Positions 41,862 to 51,554 of a stretch of 64,000 nt of DNA are shown here, piece by piece. Origin of the DNA: JALEFZ01 sp964564415 (GTDB lineage: Bacteria; Bacteroidota; Bacteroidia; J057); assembly GCA_964564415.1 (NCBI GenBank), contig CAZMAV010000014.1:74626-138625 (forward strand). Reading direction: 5' to 3'. A program made the translations under genes and the position numbers. The notes under the pieces were generated by a model, which was not told the origin of the DNA, searched no databases, and worked only from the letters and a program-made list of their open reading frames with translations. The stretch's first letter is position 1; each line of letters begins with the position of its first letter.

Positions 41862-43163
41862 TCAATCCGTCAGTTCAACAATGAATTTCTGCTTCTTCCC
41901 TTTTTGCAATTGGAAGTATGTTTCGTGAAAGGCAAGGCTCAGGTCTGCCTGTAGGTTGATATCCTCACATCGCTCAGCGTTGATCCGTATGGAACGATCC
42001 TTCTCAATGGCTCTACGGGCTTCTCCCTTTGATTGGGTGATGTCCAACTCCGTCAAAAAGTCTAGGATGCCAATTCCTGCCTTCAACTTTTCTCTCGAGT
42101 ATTGCTTTTTGTCCGAAACCGCCGTGATATCCTTCCAATCTTTAAGTGAAAGGTCAGCCAGGGCCTCGGGGGTGGTATTTTTACCAAATAGAAACTGGGT
42201 TAATTTTTGTGCGCTTTCCAGGCCCTCCTTTCCATGAACCCTGAGGGTAATGTCTTCCGCCAATGCCTGCTGAAGGCTTCGACGATGAGGAGCCCCCTGA
42301 TGAGCAGCTATCAGAGCTTCAATTTCTTCCCGCTCTTTTAAGGTAAATATCTTGATGTATCCTTCGGCGTCCTTGTCAGACACATTCATCCAATACTGAA
42401 AAAATTCATAAGGAGAAGTCCTTTCGGGATCAAGCCAGACGCTGCTCCCATCAGCGGACTTTCCAAATTTGGAGCCATCCTCCCGGGTCATGAGTGGGCA
42501 GACCACCGCAAATGCCTTCGCCTCCCCGCCCAGTTTGCGACGGATGAGTTCCGTACCCGTTGTGATATTTCCCCATTGATCCGATCCCCCTACCTGTATG
42601 CGTACTCCTTTTTCCTGATAGAGATGGAGGAAATCGTATCCCTGGAGGAGCTGGTAGGCAAATTCTGTATATGATATGCCGGATTCTCCTTCCATTCTTT
42701 TCTTGACCGACTCTTTGCTCATCATGTAGGAGATGGTCATGTGCTTGCCCACTTCCCTCAAAAATTCGATGAATCCCATGTGCTCGAACCAGTCATAATT
42801 GTTGACCATCTCGGCGGGATTGTCTTTGCTTTCAAAGTCCAGAAACTGAGAAAGCTGCTTTTGGATGCAAGCAACATTATGGGCGATCTGTCCGGCGGAA
42901 AGGAGCTGTCTTTCCTTGTCCTTTCCTGAAGGATCTCCGACACGGCCAGTAGCCCCCCCCACGAGTAAGATGGGTTTATGTCCGGCACCTTGGAGGTGAA
43001 CCATCATCATCACGGGTACGAGGTTGCCGATGTGTATGGAATCTCCGGTGGGATCTACCCCAAGATATCCGGCCACCTTTTGGTCGAGCATGAATTCCTC
43101 TGTACCGGGAATTATTTCGTGGATCAAGCCTCTCCAGCGGAGCTCCTCTATGTAATTGTTCAT
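41862..43163 (-). CDS. tyrS: tyrosyl-tRNA synthetase
   Basis: A protein of 433 residues, class I synthetase. HIGH-like motif SIHIGNLVPVMMM near residue 40, tyrosine-binding DQWGNITTGTELIRRKLGG, KMSKS-like motif SKFGKSADGSSVWL, and a C-terminal S4 RNA-binding domain (about 370-433, GEARRAIEKDRSIRINAER). It charges tRNA-Tyr. It is monocistronic and divergent from the following TPR gene. Confidence 0.97.
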   Translation of the reverse strand: MNNYIEELRWRGLIHEIIPGTEEFMLDQKVAGYLGVDPTGDSIHIGNLVPVMMMVHLQGAGHKPILLVGGATGRVGDPSGKDKERQLLSAGQIAHNVACIQKQLSQFLDFESKDNPAEMVNNYDWFEHMGFIEFLREVGKHMTISYMMSKESVKKRMEGESGISYTEFAYQLLQGYDFLHLYQEKGVRIQVGGSDQWGNITTGTELIRRKLGGEAKAFAVVCPLMTREDGSKFGKSADGSSVWLDPERTSPYEFFQYWMNVSDKDAEGYIKIFTLKEREEIEALIAAHQGAPHRRSLQQALAEDITLRVHGKEGLESAQKLTQFLFGKNTTPEALADLSLKDWKDITAVSDKKQYSREKLKAGIGILDFLTELDITQSKGEARRAIEKDRSIRINAERCEDINLQADLSLAFHETYFQLQKGKKQKFIVELTD

Positions 43164-43402
43164 GAATTTCAGGGTTGAAAGTTGCTGCCAAAATTAGGAA
43201 AGCCCCTTAATTCTTGCAATTCGCTTTTCCTTTTAGAATAATATTTATCTCTTAGAGGGAAGCCAGTCCTTTCAGACATTTAATTACAGAAAGCCATCGC
43301 GGATTTATAGCTTCTGTGAATGGTATTTTTCGTTATTTTGATGAAAAGACGCCACTTTCCATGAAAGATACATTCCCCAACAATGCTATTAGCTATAAGC
43401 AG

Positions 43403-44722
43403 ATGAAAAAACTCCCACTTCTTTTGCCATTCCTTTTTGTCCTGCTTTTTCTGTGCCAATCCTTAGGCCTTTATGCCCAGGGTAGGTCCGCTTACCAGCA
43501 AGCAGAAGTCTTGCGCAAGGAACAAAAATACAGCCAGGCCATCAGCAAGTACAACGATGCGATAGACAGAGAGCCGGACAATTACAAGTACTACTTCCAG
43601 CGGGGAAGGTCGGAGTTTGCCTTGAAAAGGTACGCCTACGCCAAGATTTCCTTTGAAAAAACGATCCGGCAGAAGCCCAACTTTGCCTCCGGCTATGCCT
43701 GGCTGGCCAAGAGCTGCAAAAAACTCAATCTCAATGAGGAGGCCATCATGCATTATGAGCAAGCAGCGGAGTACGAAACCAATAAGCCGGTCCAACTGCA
43801 ATATTACCTGCTTTTGGTCAATCTATTATTGGAGGAAGACAAAGTCGATAAAGCCAGGGAGGTGATCTCTGATGCCGAACAGCTGGCTCCCCAAAACGAA
43901 AATATTCTCTACTTCAAAGGAAAGATTTCAGAGAAGGAAAAGCGCTGGGAAGATGCAAAAAATTACTACGAAAGAGGCCTTGCCTCTGAGGGACTCAAGG
44001 GAGCAAGTGCAGGGGTGAAGGCGAAGTTTTACTATGGATTGGGTTTGGCAAAAAATGAATTGGGGGATAAAGAAGGAGCCAAGGAGGCCTGGGAAAAAGC
44101 CCAGTTTGGCCCCTTTCAGCAGTTAATAGCCAGGCAAAAGGCCCAGACCGGCCCAGCCTTCAACTACCGCGTGGCCCTGAGCTATTATTTTAGCGAGGAG
44201 TATGAAGCCAGCGAAATGTATGCCGATAAGGTTATAGAAGATAGGCGGGACTTTAGTGGAGCTTATGTCCTCAAAGCCAAGATTGCTGACAAAAAAGCTC
44301 AGACCCAGGAGGCGATCCAGCATTACAAAACAGCTATACAGGTGGAAAAAGATCCGGCAAAGAAGGCAAAGGTACAAATGGACCTCGCAGAACTCCACCT
44401 TCAGGCTGATCGTCCAGCTTCTGCCCTTCGCGCTATGCAAGAGGCAAGGGCCAGCGAGGCCAGACTAGCCAAAAACTCTAAGTTTCTAGCCATTCAGGCG
44501 CGGGCAGCCTACAAGTCTGGACAGTTTACCGAAGCGATCAATACCCTCGAAATGCTGCTGCTAAGCAAGATGGACAGCCGCCAAAAGGCAAAATATTCCT
44601 TCCTCCTGGGCATGGCCGCCAAAAATGCAGGGGAGATTGAAAAAGCTCGAAAAGCCTTTGAAAATGCCCTCTACGGCCCCTACAAGCCAGCCGCAGAATT
44701 GGAACTGAAGGAACTGGAATAA
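43403..44722 (+). CDS. exported TPR-repeat protein
   Basis: A protein of 439 residues from the ATG at 43403, chosen because the signal peptide MKKLPLLLPFLFVLLFLCQSLGLYAQ begins there; the upstream frame has further starts (43316, 43361). At least seven TPR-type helix pairs follow (for example YSQAISKYNDAIDREPDNYKY, FEKTIRQKPNFASGYAWLAK, WEDAKNYYERGLASEG, YASEMYADK-like EEYEASEMYADKVIE). It is probably periplasmic or outer-membrane associated. It is divergent from tyrS and convergent with the large amidase, with seven bases between the stops. The binding partner is unknown. Confidence 0.85.
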   Translation: MKKLPLLLPFLFVLLFLCQSLGLYAQGRSAYQQAEVLRKEQKYSQAISKYNDAIDREPDNYKYYFQRGRSEFALKRYAYAKISFEKTIRQKPNFASGYAWLAKSCKKLNLNEEAIMHYEQAAEYETNKPVQLQYYLLLVNLLLEEDKVDKAREVISDAEQLAPQNENILYFKGKISEKEKRWEDAKNYYERGLASEGLKGASAGVKAKFYYGLGLAKNELGDKEGAKEAWEKAQFGPFQQLIARQKAQTGPAFNYRVALSYYFSEEYEASEMYADKVIEDRRDFSGAYVLKAKIADKKAQTQEAIQHYKTAIQVEKDPAKKAKVQMDLAELHLQADRPASALRAMQEARASEARLAKNSKFLAIQARAAYKSGQFTEAINTLEMLLLSKMDSRQKAKYSFLLGMAAKNAGEIEKARKAFENALYGPYKPAAELELKELE

Positions 44723-44728
44723 TAAGCC

Positions 44729-47700
44729 CTAGCGAATGATGAAATTTTGCTCCTCAGGTTTTTTCCATTTCCCATTATTGTCCCTGCGAATGATCAGGAG
44801 GCGTCCGGCAGGTTGATTCCCCTTACTCTTGTGAGGAAGCATATCCTTTTTGTCGCTGCCGATCTTGATGGTAAGTACATTCTTCTCCTGAAGCTGATAC
44901 ACCCTGAAATCATCAAAAGACACCTGTGCATTTCCGGTGCGAAGAGAGAGAAAACCTCCCTCCCGATGTGGAGTGGTGGGATCTATCCAGTCCATGACCA
45001 GGAGATCATCGAGGTAGGCCTTGAGCTGTCCTTTGATAGGGTCGTAGAGGACTTTAACGTCATATTCGCGGCCGGTCTCGAAGCTGATGTTTGTGGCCTT
45101 GACGATGCCCGGCATGTCATTTTTATCCGAGCGATAAAATTCTGCTTTACCCCTACCCTGAGATTGTGAGCGAAACCACATCAAATATGAATCCCCCCTA
45201 TTCTTTCCATTGCCTTGGTCAGAAAAGATATGGATACCAAAGCGCTGATTGCTGCCGGAAGAATTCAGCTTTGCCTTAAAATGATAGAGGTAGGGCTGCT
45301 CTCCATTCTGGAGGAGGGAAAGATAAAGGTTGGAGTTAAAGGCAGCCTTATCACGCTGAACAAGCTTGCCTGTACCTGTATCTATGCTCCATTGACCTGA
45401 TTTCTCCTTCCAACTCGAGGAAAGGGAGGCAGCCGTAAAATCTTCGTACAGGTAGCCAATATTGGTATTGGCTGACCATGAATTTCCATCAAAAGCCCCA
45501 ACGAGGGCATATACTTCTCCCCCTTCAGGAGATGTCAGTTCTACATCGAAATTTCTGTTGAAAGTCGGTAGGTGGCTGTTGCCGCTGTTATTTCCCGGCG
45601 TAGAATTTCCTGGATCAGGATCAGGTTCAGTAGTGGGATTTCCCAAGACAGACTGCTCGGCTACTGTCCGGGACCAATGAATAAACCCATCAATGACCAG
45701 AGACTCGACAAGAAACTCCCCATCTCCGGTAATGGGAGAGGCGGCTTTTCCGGTGGAGACCCTTACTTCGTCCTCCCTGTTTTGGTACACCTTGAGGTCA
45801 TCGTAAATGGTGATACTCTGTCCTGTCCTAAGGGAAATTCCCTTTCCTGAGCTCAGGGGATAGGGGTCTTGCCAGGATGCCGCAAAACGATTGTCCATGT
45901 AGACCTCCATTTTACCTCTTCGAGGATTGTAAATTACCTTGTAATCATGGGCTTGGTTTTCGCCAAGGTCTATTTCTTCCCTTTCTTTCCGGTCAAATTG
46001 ATTGAAAGCAGATTTATAGATTTCCAGGTAATCGCCCTCATCAGTTTTTCTGATCCAAATGAAATAAGAGTTACCACGATTGGTTTTTTCCGGCTCACTA
46101 CAGAAGAAGTGGAGGCCATGGCGAATATTATCTCCTTCTCCCTTCATCATGGATCGCCAGTGGTAGATGTAGGTAATATCCTTTTCCTGGGTCAATTCAG
46201 CGTAGAGATTGGAGTTGCCCTCTCCCGCATCTGACTGGACGAGTTTCCCCTCCTGGGTAAACCATGTCCCAGACTGCACCTTCCATTTATCCGAGATTTC
46301 TCCTTCAAATTCATCGTAGAGGAAGCCGGCTTTTGCATTGCCCTCAAATCCTTGGGTTGATTTTTCTGCTATGGTATAAAAACGATTGGCAAAGCCTCTT
46401 CCACTTCGGTCCCGATCTTTGAAGTCGATGACAAAATCTCCCTGATAGCGATCCTTGAGATTTGGGGCGGTTTCCGGGGCATAGCGGTGAAGATAGAGCT
46501 TGGGGGAGAATTCTCGGATGCTGATCTTGGCGGGGGGAGTGCTGTTTCCTGGTGGATCGGGATCGGGTTCACCCGGGTCATTGGGCTCGCCGGGATCTCC
46601 GGGGTCTTCCTTGACGGATCTCCAGGTCGCTACCCATCCACTCCCCGTCACCCTCGGATCAGAGGTAAAAAGAATGCTCAGTCCATTTCGTGAAGAACGG
46701 ATGGCCGGGGGAAGGTTGGTCCCTGAATAAGCCCCCACCTTAGGATCATTGCTGATGTTGGTACCATCATAGACCGTAAGAAAATCTTCCTGGTCCTCGG
46801 TATCCAATTTGCTAAAGCTCAACTCTACCTTTCCACCATTTGGAGGGATGATTCGATATAGATAATTTTCTTCATTGCTGTAGCCTGCAAGGGCTCCCCC
46901 GGTATCGAGAAACTTTCCTGAGTTGGCCCTGACGGTGAATACCTGTGGAGAAGCACTCCGGCTGATGTTGGGAGTAAGAAAGGTCTGGCCTACCCAGGCT
47001 GAGCTTTCCCCATCACACACGGATCTCACCTGCCACTCATAGATGCCATTGGCACCGAGTCCGGTTACAATCTCCTGGGTATCATCGCTTCGATATTCCT
47101 GCCATTCACTTTCATTTTTATGCTTGACCTGAAGGATGTAAGAGGAAGCATTGCCTTCCCATTTCAGATTGGCACCTAGAGGAAATACATCCGTAGCAAT
47201 AAGATTTTGAGGTACTCCACAAGACCTGGATTTGGTCTGAGCTTTGTATTTTATTCTAAAACCTTCTCGCTGTATCCGGCAGTCAGAGCGAAATTCGATA
47301 AAGAAAGCTCCACTATTGGAGATTAGGCTGCCTGGATTTTTGGTGCCGGTAAAGCGTCCGAGGAAGCGGCCTTCTGGCCCTTCTCCGTCATAGATATCAA
47401 GGTAATCAAATGGATTTTTTTCTGTGCCTTCTAGTTGAAAATCAACAAAGTCTAGGGTAATGGAGACAGCATCCTCAGGTTTTATCAGATAGGCTACCCG
47501 TTCCTGGCTGGCGTAAGGCCCGGTTTTTTTGCCGCTGTCTATGATCTCCCCTTTTTTGGCGGTAAAGACTTCTGGCTTAACAAGGCCGTTTATGAGTCGA
47601 TAATAGCGCTCCCAGTCCCAATAAGGTCCGGGATCGATGTGGTTATTTCCCCTAAAATGCTGATGTCCTTTGATATGATAACAGGCATTGCTAAGGAAGT

Positions 47701-48823
47701 CTACCCCTGTAGTCGGAGGTCCTGTAAAAGTCTTCTTGGGATCGATCCCATGCCTTTTGCAAATATCCCTAACCAATTCGGCAGAAGCTTCATACATGGC
47801 TTGGGTGTACCAGGCTATGCCATCGTCAATAAAACCTTCATGCTCAATGCCGATGGCTTCCGCATTATCTGTCTTTACATGAAAGCCCTTATCGTTTTCG
47901 CAGACCATCTGGGTTATTTGCCCGTCAGATGCCCGTATGACATAGTGGGCAGAAACCCTGGCATTTCTGTTTCTGAACCATGAAATGGCACTGGCATAGG
48001 AGCCTTGAACAGTATGGATCGTAATATACTTGACAGATTTGCCTCCCCTCGATCCATAGTTGTTGCTGTGGGCTTTTTTCCAGACCGCTCCTTCATAATC
48101 AGGCCTGGGGCTCGCTGCTGTGCAGGTACTACCCTCGGTGACGCGAAAGTCTTCTCCATTTTCAGTAGAAATTTTTTGCTCGGAAACCTTGACCTTTGGT
48201 GAGCTGAGGACCTTGTAGTTGGTCGATCCAAATACTTTCTTGAGGTCGAATTGTCGCTGAAGGCGATGACCAGTTTTGGTATGTGGCTGCTGTATTTCTT
48301 TCAGAATACCATAAAATTGTTGATCGTTAGCATAGCGATTTTTCAACTGGGCATCCTGTGGTATTTCGCTTAGGTTTCTGATGATGGCCTGATGGGTTTC
48401 CACCTGCTGATTGACCAGCCTGAAGCTCTGCTGTAGCTTGGCATAGGCAGCAGCATAAGCGAGTATATTGGTTCGGGGATCTTCTTTTATCTCCTCTATA
48501 TCATAACCCGACAGTTCAGCTACCCTGACCAGGCTACTTTGAAAATAATCCTTTCCATCTTCTACCAGTCCCATGACACCATAGTAGGTCGGCAAGTCCT
48601 GACAACTTTGCTTACCGTCCAGGTGGGTCAGCCTCGTGTTGGTATAGGCCACAGCTTCGAGCATGCCCTGGGGTACGCTGGGATATTTTTCATAAGCTTC
48701 GTCAAAATAAGCCTTATACTTGCCTTGCTGGGCAAATATAGGCTCTGGCATGCCCAGGCTTAGAAATATGATGATGCTTAGCAGGAGGTAAGAAAAGGGT
48801 CTGAAACGATCACTGAAAATCAT
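44729..48823 (-). CDS. very large modular N-acetylmuramoyl-L-alanine amidase
   Basis: About 1364 residues from ATG 48823 (MIFSDRFRPFSY..., a clean signal peptide ending IFAQQ); ATG 48859 is an alternative. Order: N-terminal lytic-transglycosylase-like helical region (about 35-180); amidase_2 domain (about 275-420) with zinc-binding KYITIHTVQGS, SAHYVIRASDG, EAIGIEHEG and GHQHFRGNNHIDPGPYWDW; a CUB-like domain (KNPFDYLDIYDGEG); a fibronectin-like domain; a second CUB-like domain (DFLTVYDGTNIS); a Pro/Gly/Asp-rich linker; then two similar C-terminal modules separated by a short linker. It should cut peptidoglycan cross-bridges at the cell surface or outside it. There is no clear T9SS tail. Confidence 0.85.
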   Translation of the reverse strand: MIFSDRFRPFSYLLLSIIIFLSLGMPEPIFAQQGKYKAYFDEAYEKYPSVPQGMLEAVAYTNTRLTHLDGKQSCQDLPTYYGVMGLVEDGKDYFQSSLVRVAELSGYDIEEIKEDPRTNILAYAAAYAKLQQSFRLVNQQVETHQAIIRNLSEIPQDAQLKNRYANDQQFYGILKEIQQPHTKTGHRLQRQFDLKKVFGSTNYKVLSSPKVKVSEQKISTENGEDFRVTEGSTCTAASPRPDYEGAVWKKAHSNNYGSRGGKSVKYITIHTVQGSYASAISWFRNRNARVSAHYVIRASDGQITQMVCENDKGFHVKTDNAEAIGIEHEGFIDDGIAWYTQAMYEASAELVRDICKRHGIDPKKTFTGPPTTGVDFLSNACYHIKGHQHFRGNNHIDPGPYWDWERYYRLINGLVKPEVFTAKKGEIIDSGKKTGPYASQERVAYLIKPEDAVSITLDFVDFQLEGTEKNPFDYLDIYDGEGPEGRFLGRFTGTKNPGSLISNSGAFFIEFRSDCRIQREGFRIKYKAQTKSRSCGVPQNLIATDVFPLGANLKWEGNASSYILQVKHKNESEWQEYRSDDTQEIVTGLGANGIYEWQVRSVCDGESSAWVGQTFLTPNISRSASPQVFTVRANSGKFLDTGGALAGYSNEENYLYRIIPPNGGKVELSFSKLDTEDQEDFLTVYDGTNISNDPKVGAYSGTNLPPAIRSSRNGLSILFTSDPRVTGSGWVATWRSVKEDPGDPGEPNDPGEPDPDPPGNSTPPAKISIREFSPKLYLHRYAPETAPNLKDRYQGDFVIDFKDRDRSGRGFANRFYTIAEKSTQGFEGNAKAGFLYDEFEGEISDKWKVQSGTWFTQEGKLVQSDAGEGNSNLYAELTQEKDITYIYHWRSMMKGEGDNIRHGLHFFCSEPEKTNRGNSYFIWIRKTDEGDYLEIYKSAFNQFDRKEREEIDLGENQAHDYKVIYNPRRGKMEVYMDNRFAASWQDPYPLSSGKGISLRTGQSITIYDDLKVYQNREDEVRVSTGKAASPITGDGEFLVESLVIDGFIHWSRTVAEQSVLGNPTTEPDPDPGNSTPGNNSGNSHLPTFNRNFDVELTSPEGGEVYALVGAFDGNSWSANTNIGYLYEDFTAASLSSSWKEKSGQWSIDTGTGKLVQRDKAAFNSNLYLSLLQNGEQPYLYHFKAKLNSSGSNQRFGIHIFSDQGNGKNRGDSYLMWFRSQSQGRGKAEFYRSDKNDMPGIVKATNISFETGREYDVKVLYDPIKGQLKAYLDDLLVMDWIDPTTPHREGGFLSLRTGNAQVSFDDFRVYQLQEKNVLTIKIGSDKKDMLPHKSKGNQPAGRLLIIRRDNNGKWKKPEEQNFIIR
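44880..45470 (-). repeat. second copy of the amidase C-terminal module
   Basis: Encodes IGYLYEDFTAASLSSSWKEK through LVMDWIDP and FLSLRTGNAQVSFDDFRVY. It matches the first copy in order and key residues (LY-DF/EF, W-SGxW, KLVQ-D, NSNLY, YxYH, DYKV-YxP-xGxxxxYxD, LRTG, DDxxVYQ). Confidence 0.75.
45771..46336 (-). repeat. first copy of the amidase C-terminal module
   Basis: Encodes AGFLYDEFEGEISDKWKVQ through YMDNRFAASWQDP and ISLRTGQSITIYDDLKVYQ. It resembles LamG/concanavalin-like (3-keto-disaccharide hydrolase-type) carbohydrate-binding folds. The two copies are diverged, so the duplication is not recent. Confidence 0.75.
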
Positions 48824-49023
48824 AAAGACGGTAGTTTGAGGCCTGAAGGTGAATGTCATGCGTTTGTATAGGATACATGCAGGTGTAAACGAATATAGAG
48901 CTTTAGGAAAAACCTCCCAAGGATGACGACGTATAAAAAAAACAAGATGTGGTTCTATATATTTTTATACTTTCAATAAAAAGTAGAACTTTGCCATCTC
49001 ATCGCCTATAAGATGTATTACGG

Positions 49024-49533
49024 ATGTCGGAAGCCATAGATTTAAAAAAGAGAACTGAATTTTTTATCCGTGATCTCCATGCGCGGGAAAATATGCGTCT
49101 CGGTTGGTATCGTCAGTTTGGGTTTGGGGGAGAAAAAACCCGCTACCTTCGCGAACGAAAAGCCCATCACATCGCATTCCTGAGAGACCTTCTCCGCAAA
49201 AGAGGATTAAGTCCCGTATGGTATGCCCGGATGTTTTACCTCATGGGCCATGGCTTTGGCTTCTTCTCAGCATTCTTGCCTAAAAAAATGCTGAGCAAAA
49301 TCGAAGATATTCTGGAATCCTGGATCCTACTCAGGTACAAAACCTACCTCAAGCGTATGAAACTGGACTCTACGCTCCGATCCATGATAGAGTCGCTTCA
49401 GCTTCGCCGTTTCTCCCATAATGAACCTGCACCTGACGTACTGAGCCTGATCGAATACTACGTTGGAGAACAAGAACAGGTATTGGAGGGTGAAAGGCCC
49501 CTGGTTTCAGGCCCCATGAAGGTCAGCCTTTGA
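49024..49533 (+). CDS. uncharacterised helical protein, possibly ferritin/COQ7-like
   Basis: A protein of 169 residues from ATG 49024. It is helical throughout, with conserved-looking charged motifs ARENMRLGWYRQFGFGGEK, RERKAHHIAFLRDLLRKRGLSPVW, YLMGHGFGFFSAFLPKK and HNEPAPDVLSLIEYYVGEQEQVL. The pattern of E/H pairs (RExxR, KAHH, GHGF, HNEPAPD) suggests a four-helix diiron protein of the COQ7/ferritin type, but the family match is only partial and I am not sure of it. There is no signal peptide. It converges on the aminotransferase gene and overlaps it by 11 bases at the stops. Confidence 0.6.
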   Translation: MSEAIDLKKRTEFFIRDLHARENMRLGWYRQFGFGGEKTRYLRERKAHHIAFLRDLLRKRGLSPVWYARMFYLMGHGFGFFSAFLPKKMLSKIEDILESWILLRYKTYLKRMKLDSTLRSMIESLQLRRFSHNEPAPDVLSLIEYYVGEQEQVLEGERPLVSGPMKVSL

Positions 49534-50587
49534 GCAATTGATCTAAATCCTGCAAAAACGCCTTCATAGAGATGTTCGTAGCGGTTCCCATGTGTGAAAT
49601 TCTCAAAATTTCACCTTTGCATGCTTCCTGACCTGAGGAAATAATCCACCCAAATTCTTTCTCCATTCTTTTTTTCAATTCTTCCACATCCCTCCCTGGC
49701 ATCCGGAAAGCTGTCAGTGAGTCGCTGGGATAATCAGAAAAATGGTCAGCACCGATTCGAGTCATTTCCTTGCGAAAGGTCCTGGCAGATTGATGGCATT
49801 CATTCCAAATCTGGGGGAGTCCTTTCTCCCTTACCTGTTTCAAAGCCGCATCTAATCCATATAAGAGTTGTACAGGGGCCGTAAAGGGATAGGTATAAGC
49901 TTCGATAGCCTGGATATAATTGTAAAAATTTCGATAGTCTCCCTTGTGGGTAGGCCTGAGTCGCTTAGCTGCACTGGAAGACAGGGCAAAGGCGACAGTT
50001 CCTGCCGGACTCATCAGGGCCTTTTGAGAAGCAGTTACACTGGCATCAATCCTCCAATCGTCGTGATAATAGGGCATGGCTCCGATGCTGGTAATGCCAT
50101 CCACAGATATGAGCACATCGGGATGGGCTCGCTTGACCTGAAAAGCCATTTCCTCCAGGTCAATAAGGGTGCCGGTAGATGTTTCGCTATGGGTGATGAT
50201 CAGACCCTTGATTTCCTGATGCTGGGAGAGCTCATTGAGTACCCTCTGCGTGTCAATGCTTTTGCCCCAATCTGCCTTTATTTCTACAACCTCTAGGCCG
50301 AGATGACGGCTTTCATCCACCCATCGACCACTAAACTTGCCATTGTTGAGGACCAATACTTTTTCTCCTGGCCTGAATAGACTGTAGATCATAGCCCCTA
50401 CTCCGTAAGTGCCACTGCCGATCATGGTACCCACTATTTCTGCCTGAAAGAGATAGGCCAGATTGTCCAGCAGTTCTTTGTAAAAGGAAGCGAAAGCAGG
50501 GCTTCGGTGGTGTATTACCTCTTGGTTGATGGCTGCCAAGATAAAATCAGGGACTGGAACGGGGCCGGGAGTCAGTAGTTTATGCAT
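49523..50587 (-). CDS. class V aminotransferase (serine/alanine-glyoxylate type)
   Basis: A protein of 354 residues. N-terminal LLTPGPVPVPDFILAA; the PLP-binding Lys is in ASVTASQKALMSPAG, preceded by the cofactor-ring Asp in LISVDGITSIGAMPY; substrate Arg near EILRISHMGT. The family includes serine-glyoxylate, alanine-glyoxylate and phosphonate aminotransferases; the exact donor is uncertain. It is divergent from the TIGR01777 epimerase and convergent with the small helical protein, overlapping its end by 11 bases. Confidence 0.92.
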   Translation of the reverse strand: MHKLLTPGPVPVPDFILAAINQEVIHHRSPAFASFYKELLDNLAYLFQAEIVGTMIGSGTYGVGAMIYSLFRPGEKVLVLNNGKFSGRWVDESRHLGLEVVEIKADWGKSIDTQRVLNELSQHQEIKGLIITHSETSTGTLIDLEEMAFQVKRAHPDVLISVDGITSIGAMPYYHDDWRIDASVTASQKALMSPAGTVAFALSSSAAKRLRPTHKGDYRNFYNYIQAIEAYTYPFTAPVQLLYGLDAALKQVREKGLPQIWNECHQSARTFRKEMTRIGADHFSDYPSDSLTAFRMPGRDVEELKKRMEKEFGWIISSGQEACKGEILRISHMGTATNISMKAFLQDLDQLLKG

Positions 50588-50668
50588 GAACTTAAATTAG
50601 AATATAGAAAGGGCTTTTTTGTCAACTTTTCGGAGCAAGATAAGTTGTTCCTACAAAATTTTACTGAA

Positions 50669-51553
50669 ATGAATATCCTGATGACCGGTGGGACCGGCTA
50701 CATAGGCAGCTTTCTGGTGCCTAAATTACTTGAAAAGGGGCATACGGTCAGCATCCTTACCCGTTCCAAAAAGAAATCCAGGCGTCCTGGGCTTACCTAC
50801 CTGGAATGGGACGGAAAAGAAATGCCTTTGGGGATCGGGATTTATGAGGGAATCATCAACCTAGCTGGAGCAAATATCGGTAAATTGCCTTGGACAGAGG
50901 AGAATAAGAAGTTGATTCGAGACAGTCGGATCGATGCAACCAGGGCCTGTGCCAATTATATCAATAGAAGCCCTAAGCCTCCTAAGGTGTTTATTTCTGG
51001 TTCTGCGGTCGGATACTACGGGATAGACCGGAAGGAATTGGTAGGGGAAGACTCAGCTCCGGCGAATGATTTTCTTGGGAAGATCAGCCAGGAGTGGGAA
51101 GCAGAGGCCCAAAAGGCCAAGTGCCGCACGGTGATGATTCGTACGGGTGTGGTCGTCGGTGAAGGAAGCGAAATTACCGAGCGATTAAAGCCCTTGTATC
51201 AGCTCTATCTCGGAGGAAGAATCGGTTCGGGTAAACAGGGTTTTCCCTGGATTCATATAGATGATGAGGTAGGTATCATTCTTTATGCCTTGGAAAATGA
51301 AGAAATGGAAGGCCCTTACAACCTTACTGCTCCTCATACCATCAATCAGAAAGAATTTTCAAGGGCATTTGCCAAAGCCCTGGGTGTGGTGGATATATGG
51401 CCCATTCCCGAATTTGCCACTGGATTGCTGTTTGGTCGGGAAAAGGCTGGTCTGGTAACGGGAGGTCAGAAAGTATCCTCGCAAAAGATATTGGATGCCG
51501 GCTACACATTTATCCATACAGATCCTCATAAAGCCTTTGACACCATCGTTTGA
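50669..51553 (+). CDS. TIGR01777 family NAD-dependent epimerase-like protein
   Basis: A protein of 294 residues from the ATG at 50669 (MNILMTGGTGYIGSFLVPKL); the longer upstream frame overlaps the aminotransferase start. It has the Rossmann motif GGTGYIGS, GLTYLEWDG, VFISGSAVGYYGIDRKE (SDR active-site Tyr), PWIHIDDEVGIILYALEN and the C-terminal DUF1731 domain (PIPEFATGLLFGREKAGLV to TFIHTDPHKAFDTI). The family is named after YfcH; the substrate is unknown. Confidence 0.92.
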   Translation: MNILMTGGTGYIGSFLVPKLLEKGHTVSILTRSKKKSRRPGLTYLEWDGKEMPLGIGIYEGIINLAGANIGKLPWTEENKKLIRDSRIDATRACANYINRSPKPPKVFISGSAVGYYGIDRKELVGEDSAPANDFLGKISQEWEAEAQKAKCRTVMIRTGVVVGEGSEITERLKPLYQLYLGGRIGSGKQGFPWIHIDDEVGIILYALENEEMEGPYNLTAPHTINQKEFSRAFAKALGVVDIWPIPEFATGLLFGREKAGLVTGGQKVSSQKILDAGYTFIHTDPHKAFDTIV

Positions 51554-51554
51554 G

